Source: Mycolicibacterium thermoresistibile (GTDB taxonomy: Bacteria; Actinomycetota; Actinomycetes; Mycobacteriales; Mycobacteriaceae). Taken from it: a DNA stretch of 64,000 bases. This document shows, one piece after another, positions 45,954 to 52,550 of this stretch. Position 1 is the first letter of the stretch, and every line of letters begins with the position of its first letter. The stretch lies in NCBI RefSeq assembly GCF_900187065.1, contig NZ_LT906483.1, positions 2,790,001 to 2,854,000 of the forward strand, read 5' to 3'. The notes beneath the pieces were generated by a model. That model was not told the origin of the DNA, made no database searches, and saw only the letters and a program-made list of their open reading frames with translations. The position numbers and the translations under genes are program-made.

Positions 45954-46358
45954 ATGAGTCTGGAAACCAAACCGGCTGCGGACGCCTCGATCGGTGAGTT
46001 GTTGAGCCAACTGTCCGCGCAGACGTCCCGGCTGGTACGCGATGAACTGCGGCTGGCCCAGCAGGAGTTCCGGGAATCGGCCAGACACGCCGGCATCGGC
46101 GCCGGGTTGTTCAGCGCCGCCGGGGTGCTGGCGTTGTTCGGGGTGGCGGCGCTGCTGACCGCCGCGGTGGCCGCGCTGGCGCTGGTGCTGCCGGTGTGGG
46201 CGGCGGCGCTGATCGTGGCCGCGGCACTGTTGTTGATCGCCGGGATCGCCGCGCTGATCAGCAAGAAGCAGGTGGACAGCGTCACCCCGGCGGCGCCGCG
46301 GACGGTGCAGACGGTCAAAGACGACATCCGAGAGGTGAAAGAGGCCCGTCATGGCTGA
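45954..46358 (+). CDS. Actinobacterial Holin-X/phage-holin-III-like small membrane protein
   Basis: 134 residues. A cytoplasmic amphipathic helix (IGELLSQLSAQTSRLVRDEL) is followed by two hydrophobic helices (GLFSAAGVLALFGVAALLTAAVAALAL and VWAAALIVAAALLLIAGIAALI). This is the putative Actinobacterial Holin-X (PF07332-like) architecture. These proteins are chromosomal and a lysis role is not established. GAGGG site before ATG 45954. It overlaps the next gene by eight bases. Confidence 0.82.
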   Translation: MSLETKPAADASIGELLSQLSAQTSRLVRDELRLAQQEFRESARHAGIGAGLFSAAGVLALFGVAALLTAAVAALALVLPVWAAALIVAAALLLIAGIAALISKKQVDSVTPAAPRTVQTVKDDIREVKEARHG

Positions 46359-46659
46359 ACCAGATGCCGATCGGTCCGGTCGGCCGGCCCGGCCCGAACC
46401 GGGACCCGAGGCGGGAATCGCCGACCTGGAGGCCGACATCGAGACGACCCGCCGGGAGATCAGCGCGACGGTGCAGGCGCTGTCGGACAAACTCGACGTG
46501 AAGGAGCGGGCCCGGGAGAAGGCGATCGACACCAAGGACCGGGCGGTGCACCGCGCCCAGGAGGTCACCCACGATGACCGGGTGCGACGCGCGGCGATCG
46601 TCGCGGCGCTGGCCGCAGTGGTGGTGACGGGATTGATCCTCTGGCGTCGCCGGCGCTAG
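46351..46659 (+). CDS. DUF3618-type single-pass membrane protein
   Basis: 102 residues. The acidic N-terminus leads to the conserved DIETTRREISATVQALSDKL, the DUF3618 signature, a charged helix, and one C-terminal membrane helix (IVAALAAVVVTGLILW) ending in four basic residues. Usually found directly after a Holin-X gene, as here, suggesting they act together at the membrane; the function is unknown. Confidence 0.83.
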   Translation: MAEPDADRSGRPARPEPGPEAGIADLEADIETTRREISATVQALSDKLDVKERAREKAIDTKDRAVHRAQEVTHDDRVRRAAIVAALAAVVVTGLILWRRRR

Positions 46660-46676
46660 AGACGCCCGGCAGCTTC

Positions 46677-46689
46677 CCCCGGATCGGGG
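46677..46689 (-). terminator. Short hairpin after tRNA-Val(CAC)
   Basis: CCCCG-GAT-CGGGG on the + strand, 13 bases past the encoded CCA end of the minus-strand tRNA and converging with the DUF3618 gene. Short and without a T-tract, so only moderately convincing. Confidence 0.4.
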
Positions 46690-46701
46690 TGAGGTGCTTC
46701 G

Positions 46702-46776
46702 TGGTGGTCCCGACTGGGATCGAACCAGTGACCTTCCGCGTGTGAGGCGGACGCTCTCCCGCTGAGCTACGAGACC
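46702..46776 (-). tRNA. tRNA-Val (anticodon CAC)
   Basis: 75 bases with an encoded CCA end. Acceptor GGTCTCG pairs with CGGGACC (one G-T), the D stem is GCTC/GAGC, the anticodon loop CTCACAC gives CAC, and the T loop is TTCGATC. It is read from the minus strand, opposite to the next three tRNAs. Confidence 0.95.
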
Positions 46777-46903
46777 GTACGGACCGTTCGGCTAGTGCAA
46801 CGGCCGGACGACGTCGAAGATTAGCACGCCTTCCCGCCACGCCGAGAATGCCCTGGTCAAGACAACGCTCGATGGGGGGAATTTGTGCCGCGTCGTCACC
46901 GTC

Positions 46904-46909
46904 TACTAT
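46904..46909 (+). promoter_or_regulatory. -10 candidate for the Gly-Cys-Val tRNA group
   Basis: TACTAT, 41 bases before tRNA-Gly, with TTTGTG (46882-46887) 16 bases upstream as a possible -35. Confidence 0.4.
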
Positions 46910-46950
46910 TGTCAGCGATCGCAGGCGAGCGACAGGTTCGCACGCGGCAC

Positions 46951-47023
46951 GCGGATGTAGCGCAGTTGGTAGCGCATCACCTTGCCAAGGTGAGGGTCGC
47001 GGGTTCGAATCCCGTCATCCGCT
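46951..47023 (+). tRNA. tRNA-Gly (anticodon GCC)
   Basis: 73 bases, no encoded CCA. Acceptor GCGGATG/CATCCGC, anticodon loop reads TTGCCAA with anticodon GCC, T loop TTCGAAT. First of a run of three tRNAs on the + strand. Confidence 0.95.
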
Positions 47024-47059
47024 CGAGGTCCACGTTGATGCGGCGGCATCGACCCCCAC

Positions 47060-47133
47060 GGTGGAGTGGCCGAGTGGTGAGGCAACGGCCTGCAAAGCCG
47101 TGCACACGGGTTCGATTCCCGTCTCCACCTCCA
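47060..47133 (+). tRNA. tRNA-Cys (anticodon GCA)
   Basis: 74 bases including an encoded CCA. Acceptor GGTGGAG/CTCCACC, anticodon loop CTGCAAA with anticodon GCA, T loop TTCGATT, discriminator T. Confidence 0.95.
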
Positions 47134-47145
47134 AGAGTTCGACAC

Positions 47146-47220
47146 GCGCGATTAGCTCAGTGGGAGAGCGCTTCCCTGACACGGAAGAGGTCACTGGTTC
47201 AATCCCAGTATCGCGCACCA
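47146..47220 (+). tRNA. tRNA-Val (anticodon GAC)
   Basis: 75 bases including an encoded CCA. Acceptor GCGCGAT/ATCGCGC, anticodon loop CTGACAC with anticodon GAC, T loop TTCAATC. In M. tuberculosis the phiRv2 prophage is found beside the equivalent valine tRNA; no duplicated 3' end (attR) is visible in the DNA that follows here. Confidence 0.95.
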
Positions 47221-47771
47221 CGTTCTACCTGCGGGTATATCCGCAAAATCGGACGGCGTGACCTAGATATGACCTGACTCGGTGCAAACCCGAGGGAGAC
47301 ATCTGGTCATGACCACCACCGAACCGACCACCACCCCGACTGAAGATGCCGCCGACCACGCTTGGGCTGACCCGGCCTGGCAGGGCAAACAGCACCGTTC
47401 ACCCCTGCTGCAACACCATCGGGCAGCACCGCGTCGAGCAGTGCTCGGGTGCGCCACTGCCGCGGGGCCGCGGTCCTAACCTATGAGTGGCAGGCCCAGG
47501 ACTACCGCGTCAAGATCAAGAAGTCTGGCCTTTGCCGAATATCCTGCGAGCTTCGGCGATGAGCGATAAGTTGCAAATGCAAGAAGGCCCCGGCGACGGC
47601 TGCCCCACCGCCCTGGGGCGATAACGAACGCCGCACCGCCGCGTGTGTCGCTGAAGCCACCACTGACCGCCCGATCATTTGTGGGAAATATTTTTGCGGG
47701 GAGAGATACGCGCCTACGCCATCCGGGGCGGACGCGGTCGGATTGAAGTCATGCCCCAGGTGGCCGGGTCG
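47221..47771. other. Accessory stretch without a complete gene, Cys-rich remnant
   Basis: 551 bases with no convincing intact gene. A small hairpin (TGCGG/CCGCA, 47230-47245) follows the tRNA. At 47309-47479 a 56-residue frame starts MTTTEPTTTPTEDAADHAWA with a GGGAGA ribosome site but its end is non-homologous. From 47563 to 47787 an uninterrupted + frame without a start codon encodes many cysteines, including ICGKYFCGERYAPTPSGADA and then GLKSCPRW, which looks like a degraded zinc-ribbon protein. Locally the DNA is less GC-rich (AAATATTTTT near 47680). Likely remains of a mobile element. Confidence 0.55.
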
Positions 47772-48119
47772 CTACGGGCAGAGGTGAGTGGCTGCGGCGT
47801 CGACGATGATCGGTGCGCTATAGGACGACGGCATCAAGCCTTCTCCGTGGCTGAGCCAGTCCACTAGCAGCGCCCGGGGCTTACCGACCTTGCGCATTTG
47901 TTCACAGACCCAGCGTCCTGTTTGTAGTGCCGCGTCGGCGTCGTCGAACTGTCCGAAGCACACATCGGCGCGGCAGTGGTAGGGGTCGCCGTCGTGGTCG
48001 ATGAGTTCGGCGGCTTCGAGCGCTCTGACGTATCCCTCTACGTCAGCGGAGGCCGGCGCTGCCGTTCCGAGTAGAAGCAGACCGGCGGCAGCTACCGGCA
48101 GCCATGTCTTCACTCGCAT
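47772..48119 (-). CDS. DUF732-family secreted protein
   Basis: 115 residues. Signal peptide MRVKTWLPVAAAGLLLLGTA with a probable cut after APASA. The mature part (VEGYVRALEAAELIDHDGD) and four cysteines (near 59, 64, 80 and 114) fit the small DUF732 family that is common in mycobacteria. Function unknown. Start ATG 48119; no strong ribosome site. Confidence 0.78.
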   Translation of the reverse strand: MRVKTWLPVAAAGLLLLGTAAPASADVEGYVRALEAAELIDHDGDPYHCRADVCFGQFDDADAALQTGRWVCEQMRKVGKPRALLVDWLSHGEGLMPSSYSAPIIVDAAATHLCP

Positions 48120-48255
48120 GTTGGCGATGGTAAGCGGTTCGCTGGCACGGTGCGGTGGATCTGAGATCAGGCGCGGCCTCGTCGCTCGGTGATTGCGCTC
48201 ATCGAAAGTCCCCAGGTGTGCTCTTTCAAATTCCTCACCTGTGAGCAGTGGTGAG

Positions 48256-48555
48256 TCAGTGTAGTTGTTGGGCGCCATCGTGGCCCGGAGGTCTCCACGC
48301 CGACCCCGTCTCCCACAGGCACCGAGCATCTGGCGACGTCTCCACACCATGTAAACGGTAAATCGGACAGCGGATCCGGTTCGGATCCACGGCGATCCCG
48401 AGGGCCGCATTAGCTTTGGCCCGACTGTTCGAACTGAGGCCCCGAGATGGCGCGGGTCCGGGTTGGTCGGGTTGCTCGTGGCCGACCGCTGACAGCACAA
48501 GAGATCCAACCGCACCAAGGACCGCCACCATCAACGTCGCCGCTGCACACCGCAT
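48256..48555 (-). CDS. Putative small secreted protein
   Basis: 99 residues. The N-terminus MRCAAATLMVAVLGAVGSLV is a plausible signal peptide, and a GGAAGG ribosome site lies nine bases before ATG 48555. Two cysteines remain in the mature part. The C-terminal 30 residues look non-conserved, so it may be an intact orphan or a truncated gene. No family recognised. Reads in the same direction as the DUF732 gene. Confidence 0.5.
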   Translation of the reverse strand: MRCAAATLMVAVLGAVGSLVLSAVGHEQPDQPGPAPSRGLSSNSRAKANAALGIAVDPNRIRCPIYRLHGVETSPDARCLWETGSAWRPPGHDGAQQLH

Positions 48556-48659
48556 CGATTAACGCCTTCCCATCTCCGTCCGGGTGAGGACACCCCATAG
48601 ACCGACTGGGATTCTCTGCAGGGATCCCAAAACCGCCCGCTACTTTCAGGCTTCCCGGG

Positions 48660-49063
48660 AATCAGCGCAATGGGGTTGAGGTGGCCGTTGATTACACAGG
48701 TGATGGAACCTGCAGTCAGCGGTTGTCCATAACCTGGACAGGAAGCACGCCGGGGAACCCCGAGTCGGGAAAACAGTTCGCCGTCACCGCCCTACCTTCA
48801 TGTAAGAAGAAGCCGGTCACCGACCCCGGCTGGCAGTCGGGCTGGACTTGGGACTTGTAGCTGTTCTGGCGGACCTCACAGAAACCGCGCACAACGACAT
48901 CTTCGCCGATCTCACAGGCTGTGTTCCCGGTCCTCGACTGGAAACGGGAAAAAGTATCAGCCGCCCCGGATTCGGGAGGATCGGACGGCGGATGCGCTCC
49001 GGGCGCTGGCGGTCGACTCAATGTCGCTTGGGCGCTGGGATCACTGCGCCCCGGAGGGGGCAC
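48660..49063 (-). pseudogene. Frameshifted secreted protein resembling DUF6636
   Basis: The frame from 49063 carries the family core FQSRTGNTACEIGEDVVVRGFCEV and Cys-spaced following strands, then runs out at VLPVQVMDNR-stop (48716). In a neighbouring frame the DNA directly continues with GYGQPLTAGSITCV, which is the expected next block of this family. A single-base change near 48735 therefore breaks the gene. No signal peptide is left at the N-terminus. I take it as a decayed gene; the family name is from memory of the motif. Confidence 0.6.
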
Positions 49064-49150
49064 TCCACTCGACTACTGTAATTCCTACACACCCGACGGA
49101 ACCGACGTAGGCGGCGACTGCACCACCACAGCGCTTCTCGCGTCAGAGTG

Positions 49151-49699
49151 TCACAGTGGCCGGTTGAGACTGTCGGCCGCGGCGACCACCGCTGGATGGC
49201 TGGCACTGAGCGGCTCGCATTCGACGAAGGTGGGCCTCTCCCAACTGGCGATCACCCTCCAGGTCGGCCGGTGGAAGGACCACCACTGCACCGCCTGCCA
49301 TCTCCGCTCGCCGTCGAACCGCTCGGACCATATCCGATGTGCCCACTCCGAAGTCACAGCAAGGTTGCGTGTGACCACCTGCGTGGGCCGCAGCCCCAGT
49401 TCCACCAGGCGGCGGGGATCATCCAGATCGCAGATCCGCAGATCATCCGGCAATCTGTAGGTGCCCAGCGCGCGGCGCGCGCCGGGCACGGCGGGGAAAT
49501 CGAACATCGAATCGCCCCAGACGGCGAGGTTCCCGAACACCTCTCCGCAGGCGGCGTCGGGTTCGCGGGTGACATACCAGACGTAATAGTCCGGATGATC
49601 GGCTCTGCTGCCGCGTTGAGGCTGGTGTTCGTAGAGCGGGTGTCCGGGCTCGCCCGGTTCGGCCTTCGGCAGGTAAGGGAAGACCCGATAGACCAGCAC
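49151..49699 (-). CDS. RES-domain toxin
   Basis: 182-residue RES-family protein. RES toxins use Arg, Glu and Ser residues to degrade NAD+ (for example MbcT of M. tuberculosis is an NAD+ phosphorylase). Candidate residues are R5 in MLVYRVFPYL, R46 and E53 in YVTREPDAACGEVFG, and the Ser in VWGDSMFDF. The GTG start directly follows the antitoxin stop (TGAGTG), the usual arrangement of antitoxin first, toxin second. The family is inferred from pattern and partner; similarity is moderate. It lies in the tRNA-linked accessory island. Confidence 0.72.
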   Translation of the reverse strand: MLVYRVFPYLPKAEPGEPGHPLYEHQPQRGSRADHPDYYVWYVTREPDAACGEVFGNLAVWGDSMFDFPAVPGARRALGTYRLPDDLRICDLDDPRRLVELGLRPTQVVTRNLAVTSEWAHRIWSERFDGERRWQAVQWWSFHRPTWRVIASWERPTFVECEPLSASHPAVVAAADSLNRPL

Positions 49700-50071
49700 T
49701 CAGGCGGCTCCGCCCCACATCTCGGCATCGAGCGCTTCGAGAACTCGGCCCGGGCCTTCCGTGCGGAGTACGTCCAGGGGGCGGGCGCCGGCAAGGAATG
49801 CGTTGCTGCTCTCCATCCAGATGCGCGCCGTTTCGCTACCCCACACCAGTCGAGCTCTCGCATAGACGTGTTCGAGGTCGATGAGGGCGGGGGCCGCGGA
49901 GGGACTGGGACGCTCCTCGCCGGAGGTCCACCTTGAGGTTTGTGACGGGCTCACTCCGACCAGCTTCGCCAACTGCGTCTGCGTGAACGCTTCACCCAGG
50001 AGCTTCATCCGGTGGGCTGACAACGGATCGTCGGCCGCCACACGCCCGCCCTTGTCCCGCACACCTCTCAT
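49700..50071 (-). CDS. Xre/MbcA-ParS-like (DUF2384) antitoxin
   Basis: 123 residues. An N-terminal Xre helix-turn-helix spans about 28-52 (TQTQLAKLVGVSPSQTSRWT), and the C-terminal MbcA/ParS toxin-binding domain has the typical WMESSNAFLAGARPLDVLRT. ATG 50071 is preferred over an upstream ATG because a GGGAGGAG site lies six bases before it. A palindrome 36 bases upstream could be its own operator. Function: neutralise the RES toxin and repress the operon; inferred from family and arrangement. Confidence 0.78.
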   Translation of the reverse strand: MRGVRDKGGRVAADDPLSAHRMKLLGEAFTQTQLAKLVGVSPSQTSRWTSGEERPSPSAAPALIDLEHVYARARLVWGSETARIWMESSNAFLAGARPLDVLRTEGPGRVLEALDAEMWGGAA

Positions 50072-50565
50072 GACAGCTCCTCCCTCGTACCCATTCACCG
50101 ATGCTACCCAAAATTTTCTTTGGGCAGAAGATCGGAGTCCGCCTCCACCGTTCGGTCTGCTCCCCGGTCTCCGGGTCGCCGTCGTAGATGGTGCCCTCGT
50201 TGAGCACCACGCGCGCCCGGACCCGCACCGACGGTCGTGTCGGTTTCCACGCCGTGGGCGCCGTCAATCGCGCTGACGTATCGGCATGTCGAGACCGTCT
50301 CGTCCTGATCCTCACTGTTGCGAGCCAGGGCCGGCTCGGCCGTTTGTTCGGCCGCCTCGGTCAGCAAGGCGAGGTGTCAACGTCCTCATCGTCGGCGGCG
50401 ACGGCCGCCGCTCACGATGCGACCTCCTCGATACAACCCGCTTCGATGCAGCCCGCCCTGCGCAGACGAGGTACTCGATCTTCAAACCCGCGACGTCCCC
50501 GGAATAACCCGCCGCGCCGAAACTGTTAGCCCGTAGAAGTACTGATTTCCGCTAGCGACAGGAAC
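50072..50565. other. Intergenic stretch with operator and gene remnant
   Basis: 494 bases. The antitoxin promoter region lies at the left edge. On the minus strand the coding-like segment at about 50115-50250 (VRVRARVVLNEGTIYDGDPE, TERWRRTPIFCPKKILG) has no proper start and runs into the antitoxin upstream region, suggesting a broken gene. The right part (50350-50530) shows no coding signal on either strand beyond short chance frames. Confidence 0.5.
50107..50124. promoter_or_regulatory. Palindrome upstream of the Xre-RES operon
   Basis: CCCAAA-attttc-TTTGGG, 36 bases before the antitoxin start. On the minus strand TAGCAT (about 50102-50097) could serve as the -10, with the palindrome overlapping the -35, consistent with autorepression by the antitoxin. 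Confidence 0.55.
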
Positions 50566-51561
50566 TTGTCATTGTCTGTGCCCCTGAGCATCCTCGACCT
50601 GGTCCCGATCTCGGAGGGCTCCACTGCCCGCGACGCCATCGCCGCGTCGATGAACTCGGCCCGCCTGGCCGATCAACTCGGCTATCACCGGCTCTGGTTC
50701 GCCGAGCACCACAACACCCCGAACCTGGCGGCCAGCGCCACCGCGCTGCTCATCTCGCAGGCCGCCACGGTCACCGAGCGGATCCGGGTCGGCGCCGGCG
50801 GGGTGATGCTGCCCAACCACGCGCCGCTGATGGTGGCCGAACAGTACGGCACGCTGGCCAACATCCACGGCGACCGGATCGACCTCGGCCTGGGCCGCGC
50901 CCCGGGCACGGACATGATGACCGCCCGCGCGCTCAGCCGCTCGTCGGCCGAACCGCAGGATTTCGCCCGCAACATCTACGACCTGCAGGGCTGGTTCAGC
51001 GACACCGGCACCGCGCACAGCATGCCGATCGTGTCGGCGGTGTCCGCCGGTACCCGGGTGCCGATCTGGGTGCTCGGCTCCACCGTCAACGGCGCGGCGA
51101 TCGCCGCCCAGCTGGGCTTGCCGTTCGCGGTCGCCTCGCACTTCGCCCCCGACCAGCTCGATGCGGCCCTCCGCACCTACCGGGAGATGTTCAGCACCGA
51201 AGCGCCGACCGCGCAGATCGACCGGCCCCGCGTGATGGCGGGCATCAATGTCATGGTCGCCGACACCGACGAGGAAGCGCGGCGTCAGTTCACCGTGGTC
51301 GAACAGATGTTCCTGGACCTCAAACACAACCTGCGCCGAAAGATCCAGCCGCCGGTGGACCCGGACACCCTCGCCGCGCAGGGCGGCGGCAACGAGCCCA
51401 TGCTGCGGATCAAGGCGGTCGGCTCACCGCCGACCGTCAAGGCGCAACTGGACGAGTTCGTGGCCCGCACCGGCGCCGACGAGCTCATCACGGTCACCTA
51501 CGCCCACGACCCGGCCGTGCGCGACCGCTCGCTGGAGTTGCTCGCCAAGGCCTGGTTCTGA
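50566..51561 (+). CDS. LLM-class flavin-dependent oxidoreductase
   Basis: 331-residue luciferase-like monooxygenase, single-domain TIM barrel. The opening SVPLSILDLVPISEG, the YHRLWFAEHHNTPNLAAS block and the VGAGGVMLPNHAPLMVAEQY segment are the bacterial luciferase-family pattern; DLGLGRAPGTD follows. The cofactor is FMN or F420 (F420 is common in mycobacteria) and the substrate is unknown. TTG 50566 or 50572 is the likely start, behind an AGGA site. It marks the right edge of the accessory island. Confidence 0.86.
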   Translation: MSLSVPLSILDLVPISEGSTARDAIAASMNSARLADQLGYHRLWFAEHHNTPNLAASATALLISQAATVTERIRVGAGGVMLPNHAPLMVAEQYGTLANIHGDRIDLGLGRAPGTDMMTARALSRSSAEPQDFARNIYDLQGWFSDTGTAHSMPIVSAVSAGTRVPIWVLGSTVNGAAIAAQLGLPFAVASHFAPDQLDAALRTYREMFSTEAPTAQIDRPRVMAGINVMVADTDEEARRQFTVVEQMFLDLKHNLRRKIQPPVDPDTLAAQGGGNEPMLRIKAVGSPPTVKAQLDEFVARTGADELITVTYAHDPAVRDRSLELLAKAWF

Positions 51562-51588
51562 GAAACCGGTGACGAGCGCACCGCGAAC

Positions 51589-51972
51589 CTAACTGGCCAT
51601 CGCGTCGAACAGCCGGGCGATCTGCGCCGGCGCCACGTCGACGTCGCACTGCTGACGCAGATTGCGCAGCGGGGTGGCGATCGACTGCAACTCGGCCCAC
51701 TCCCCCGGATTGGCGACGAAGTACTGGCGAATGGCGTTCTCGGCTTCCCCGTCGGGCAGCGCGCCGGCATTGGTGATCACCTCATTGGCCTCCGGGTGGC
51801 TGGACAGGAAGTTCCCCGTCGCCGACGACACCGTGCCCAGAGCACTGCTCAAACCCGCTGCGGTGCACTGGGGTTGCGCAGCCGCTGTCGGAATCGCGAT
51901 GGTGGCCGACACCAGGAGGACACCCCCTGCGAGGGCACCCAGAACTCCGCCACGCCGATTGAACGTAACCAT
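51589..51972 (-). CDS. Haemophore-like heme-binding secreted protein (Rv0203-type)
   Basis: 127 residues. Signal peptide from residue 1 to about 32 (GVLGALAGGVLLVSATIAIP, cut after AAA). The mature helical domain has two Cys that could form a disulfide (near 36 and 109), and the SHPEANEVITNA and FVANPGEWAELQSIATPL motifs found in mycobacterial haemophore-related proteins. It would carry haem from the outside to the MmpL uptake system; that is known for the family, not shown here. Stop codon is near the converging luciferase gene. Confidence 0.78.
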   Translation of the reverse strand: MVTFNRRGGVLGALAGGVLLVSATIAIPTAAAQPQCTAAGLSSALGTVSSATGNFLSSHPEANEVITNAGALPDGEAENAIRQYFVANPGEWAELQSIATPLRNLRQQCDVDVAPAQIARLFDAMAS

Positions 51973-52111
51973 CTGCCTTGCTCCTTAGTCCCCGACTTCC
52001 CGACGCTTCTCACATTCGTCGTCATGAAACGACATCGAGTAACTACCCGGCACCCGACAGGTCAAACGCGGTCGTGTGATCGGTGGACCGCCTGCCGGCC
52101 ACCCGCAACGC

Positions 52112-52145
52112 GAACGGCCGCCGCGAGAATTCGCGGCGGCCGTTC
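52112..52145 (-). terminator. Strong GC-rich hairpin after the small secreted gene
   Basis: Perfect 15-bp arms (52112-52126 and 52131-52145, ends GAACGGCC/GGCCGTTC) with a GAAT loop, 20 bases beyond the stop of the gene at 52166. No T-tract. Position and stability indicate termination. Confidence 0.8.
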
Positions 52146-52165
52146 CCGGTCGTGGTTGTTTCGGA

Positions 52166-52405
52166 TTACAGGTGGTTGACCCAGCCGGGGTTGATCTTCA
52201 CCGGCCCGACATGCCAATGACCCGGCGGAACGCCGGTGATATGGCCGATGTGGCCCGGCGGCGGGAGAATCCCCGGCCCGGGTGGGTTCGGCCACGGCCA
52301 ATGAGGATGCGGACCCGCCTGGGCGGCACCGGCGCCGAAGCCCAGCGCGCCGAACGCGAGCGCCCCGGCCATCGCCCCACCTGCGGCAATTTTCTTCAGG
52401 TTCAT
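52166..52405 (-). CDS. Small secreted His/Pro/Gly-rich protein
   Basis: 79 residues. Signal peptide MNLKKIAAGGAMAGALAFGA ends near AAQA at residue 30. The mature part is rich in Pro, His, Gly and Trp (GPHPHWPWPNPPGPGILPPP), with seven or more histidines. Function unknown; metal binding is conceivable. AAGGGAAA precedes ATG 52405. It is divergent from clpC2, sharing a 144-base promoter region with the two clpC2 palindromes. Confidence 0.75.
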   Translation of the reverse strand: MNLKKIAAGGAMAGALAFGALGFGAGAAQAGPHPHWPWPNPPGPGILPPPGHIGHITGVPPGHWHVGPVKINPGWVNHL

Positions 52406-52501
52406 GGGCGTTTCCCTTCGTCGGAGTCCCCCGACCCTGGAACCAACTCGACGGTAACAAGTGTTCCCGTTCCGCGCCCACCCCAATCTCGGCATCAAAT
52501 C

Positions 52502-52518
52502 GTCAACCCAGGGTTGAC
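52502..52518. promoter_or_regulatory. clpC2 upstream palindrome, copy A
   Basis: GTCAACCC-A-GGGTTGAC, perfect (extending one base each side). The same core recurs at 52526-52550, spaced about 28 bases centre to centre. Confidence 0.75.
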
Positions 52519-52525
52519 GTATCAA

Positions 52526-52550
52526 TATCGTCAACCCTGGGTTGACGATA
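52526..52550. promoter_or_regulatory. clpC2 start-site palindrome, copy B
   Basis: Perfect 25-base palindrome with 12-base arms (TATCGTCAACCC and its complement) around a central T. Its last base is the A of the clpC2 ATG, so bound protein would cover the transcription start and initiation codon. Confidence 0.8.

Noticed and set aside
50188..50529. 113-residue + frame starting MVPSLSTTRARTRTD
   Set aside because: Arg/Ser-rich low-complexity translation of GC-rich DNA, no ribosome site, antisense to a coding-like segment.
47221..50565. Integrase or excision genes or a duplicated tRNA-Val 3' end marking a prophage
   Set aside because: No integrase-like frame was found, and I saw no second copy of the tRNA-Val 3' end; the island is described as accessory, without claiming a prophage.
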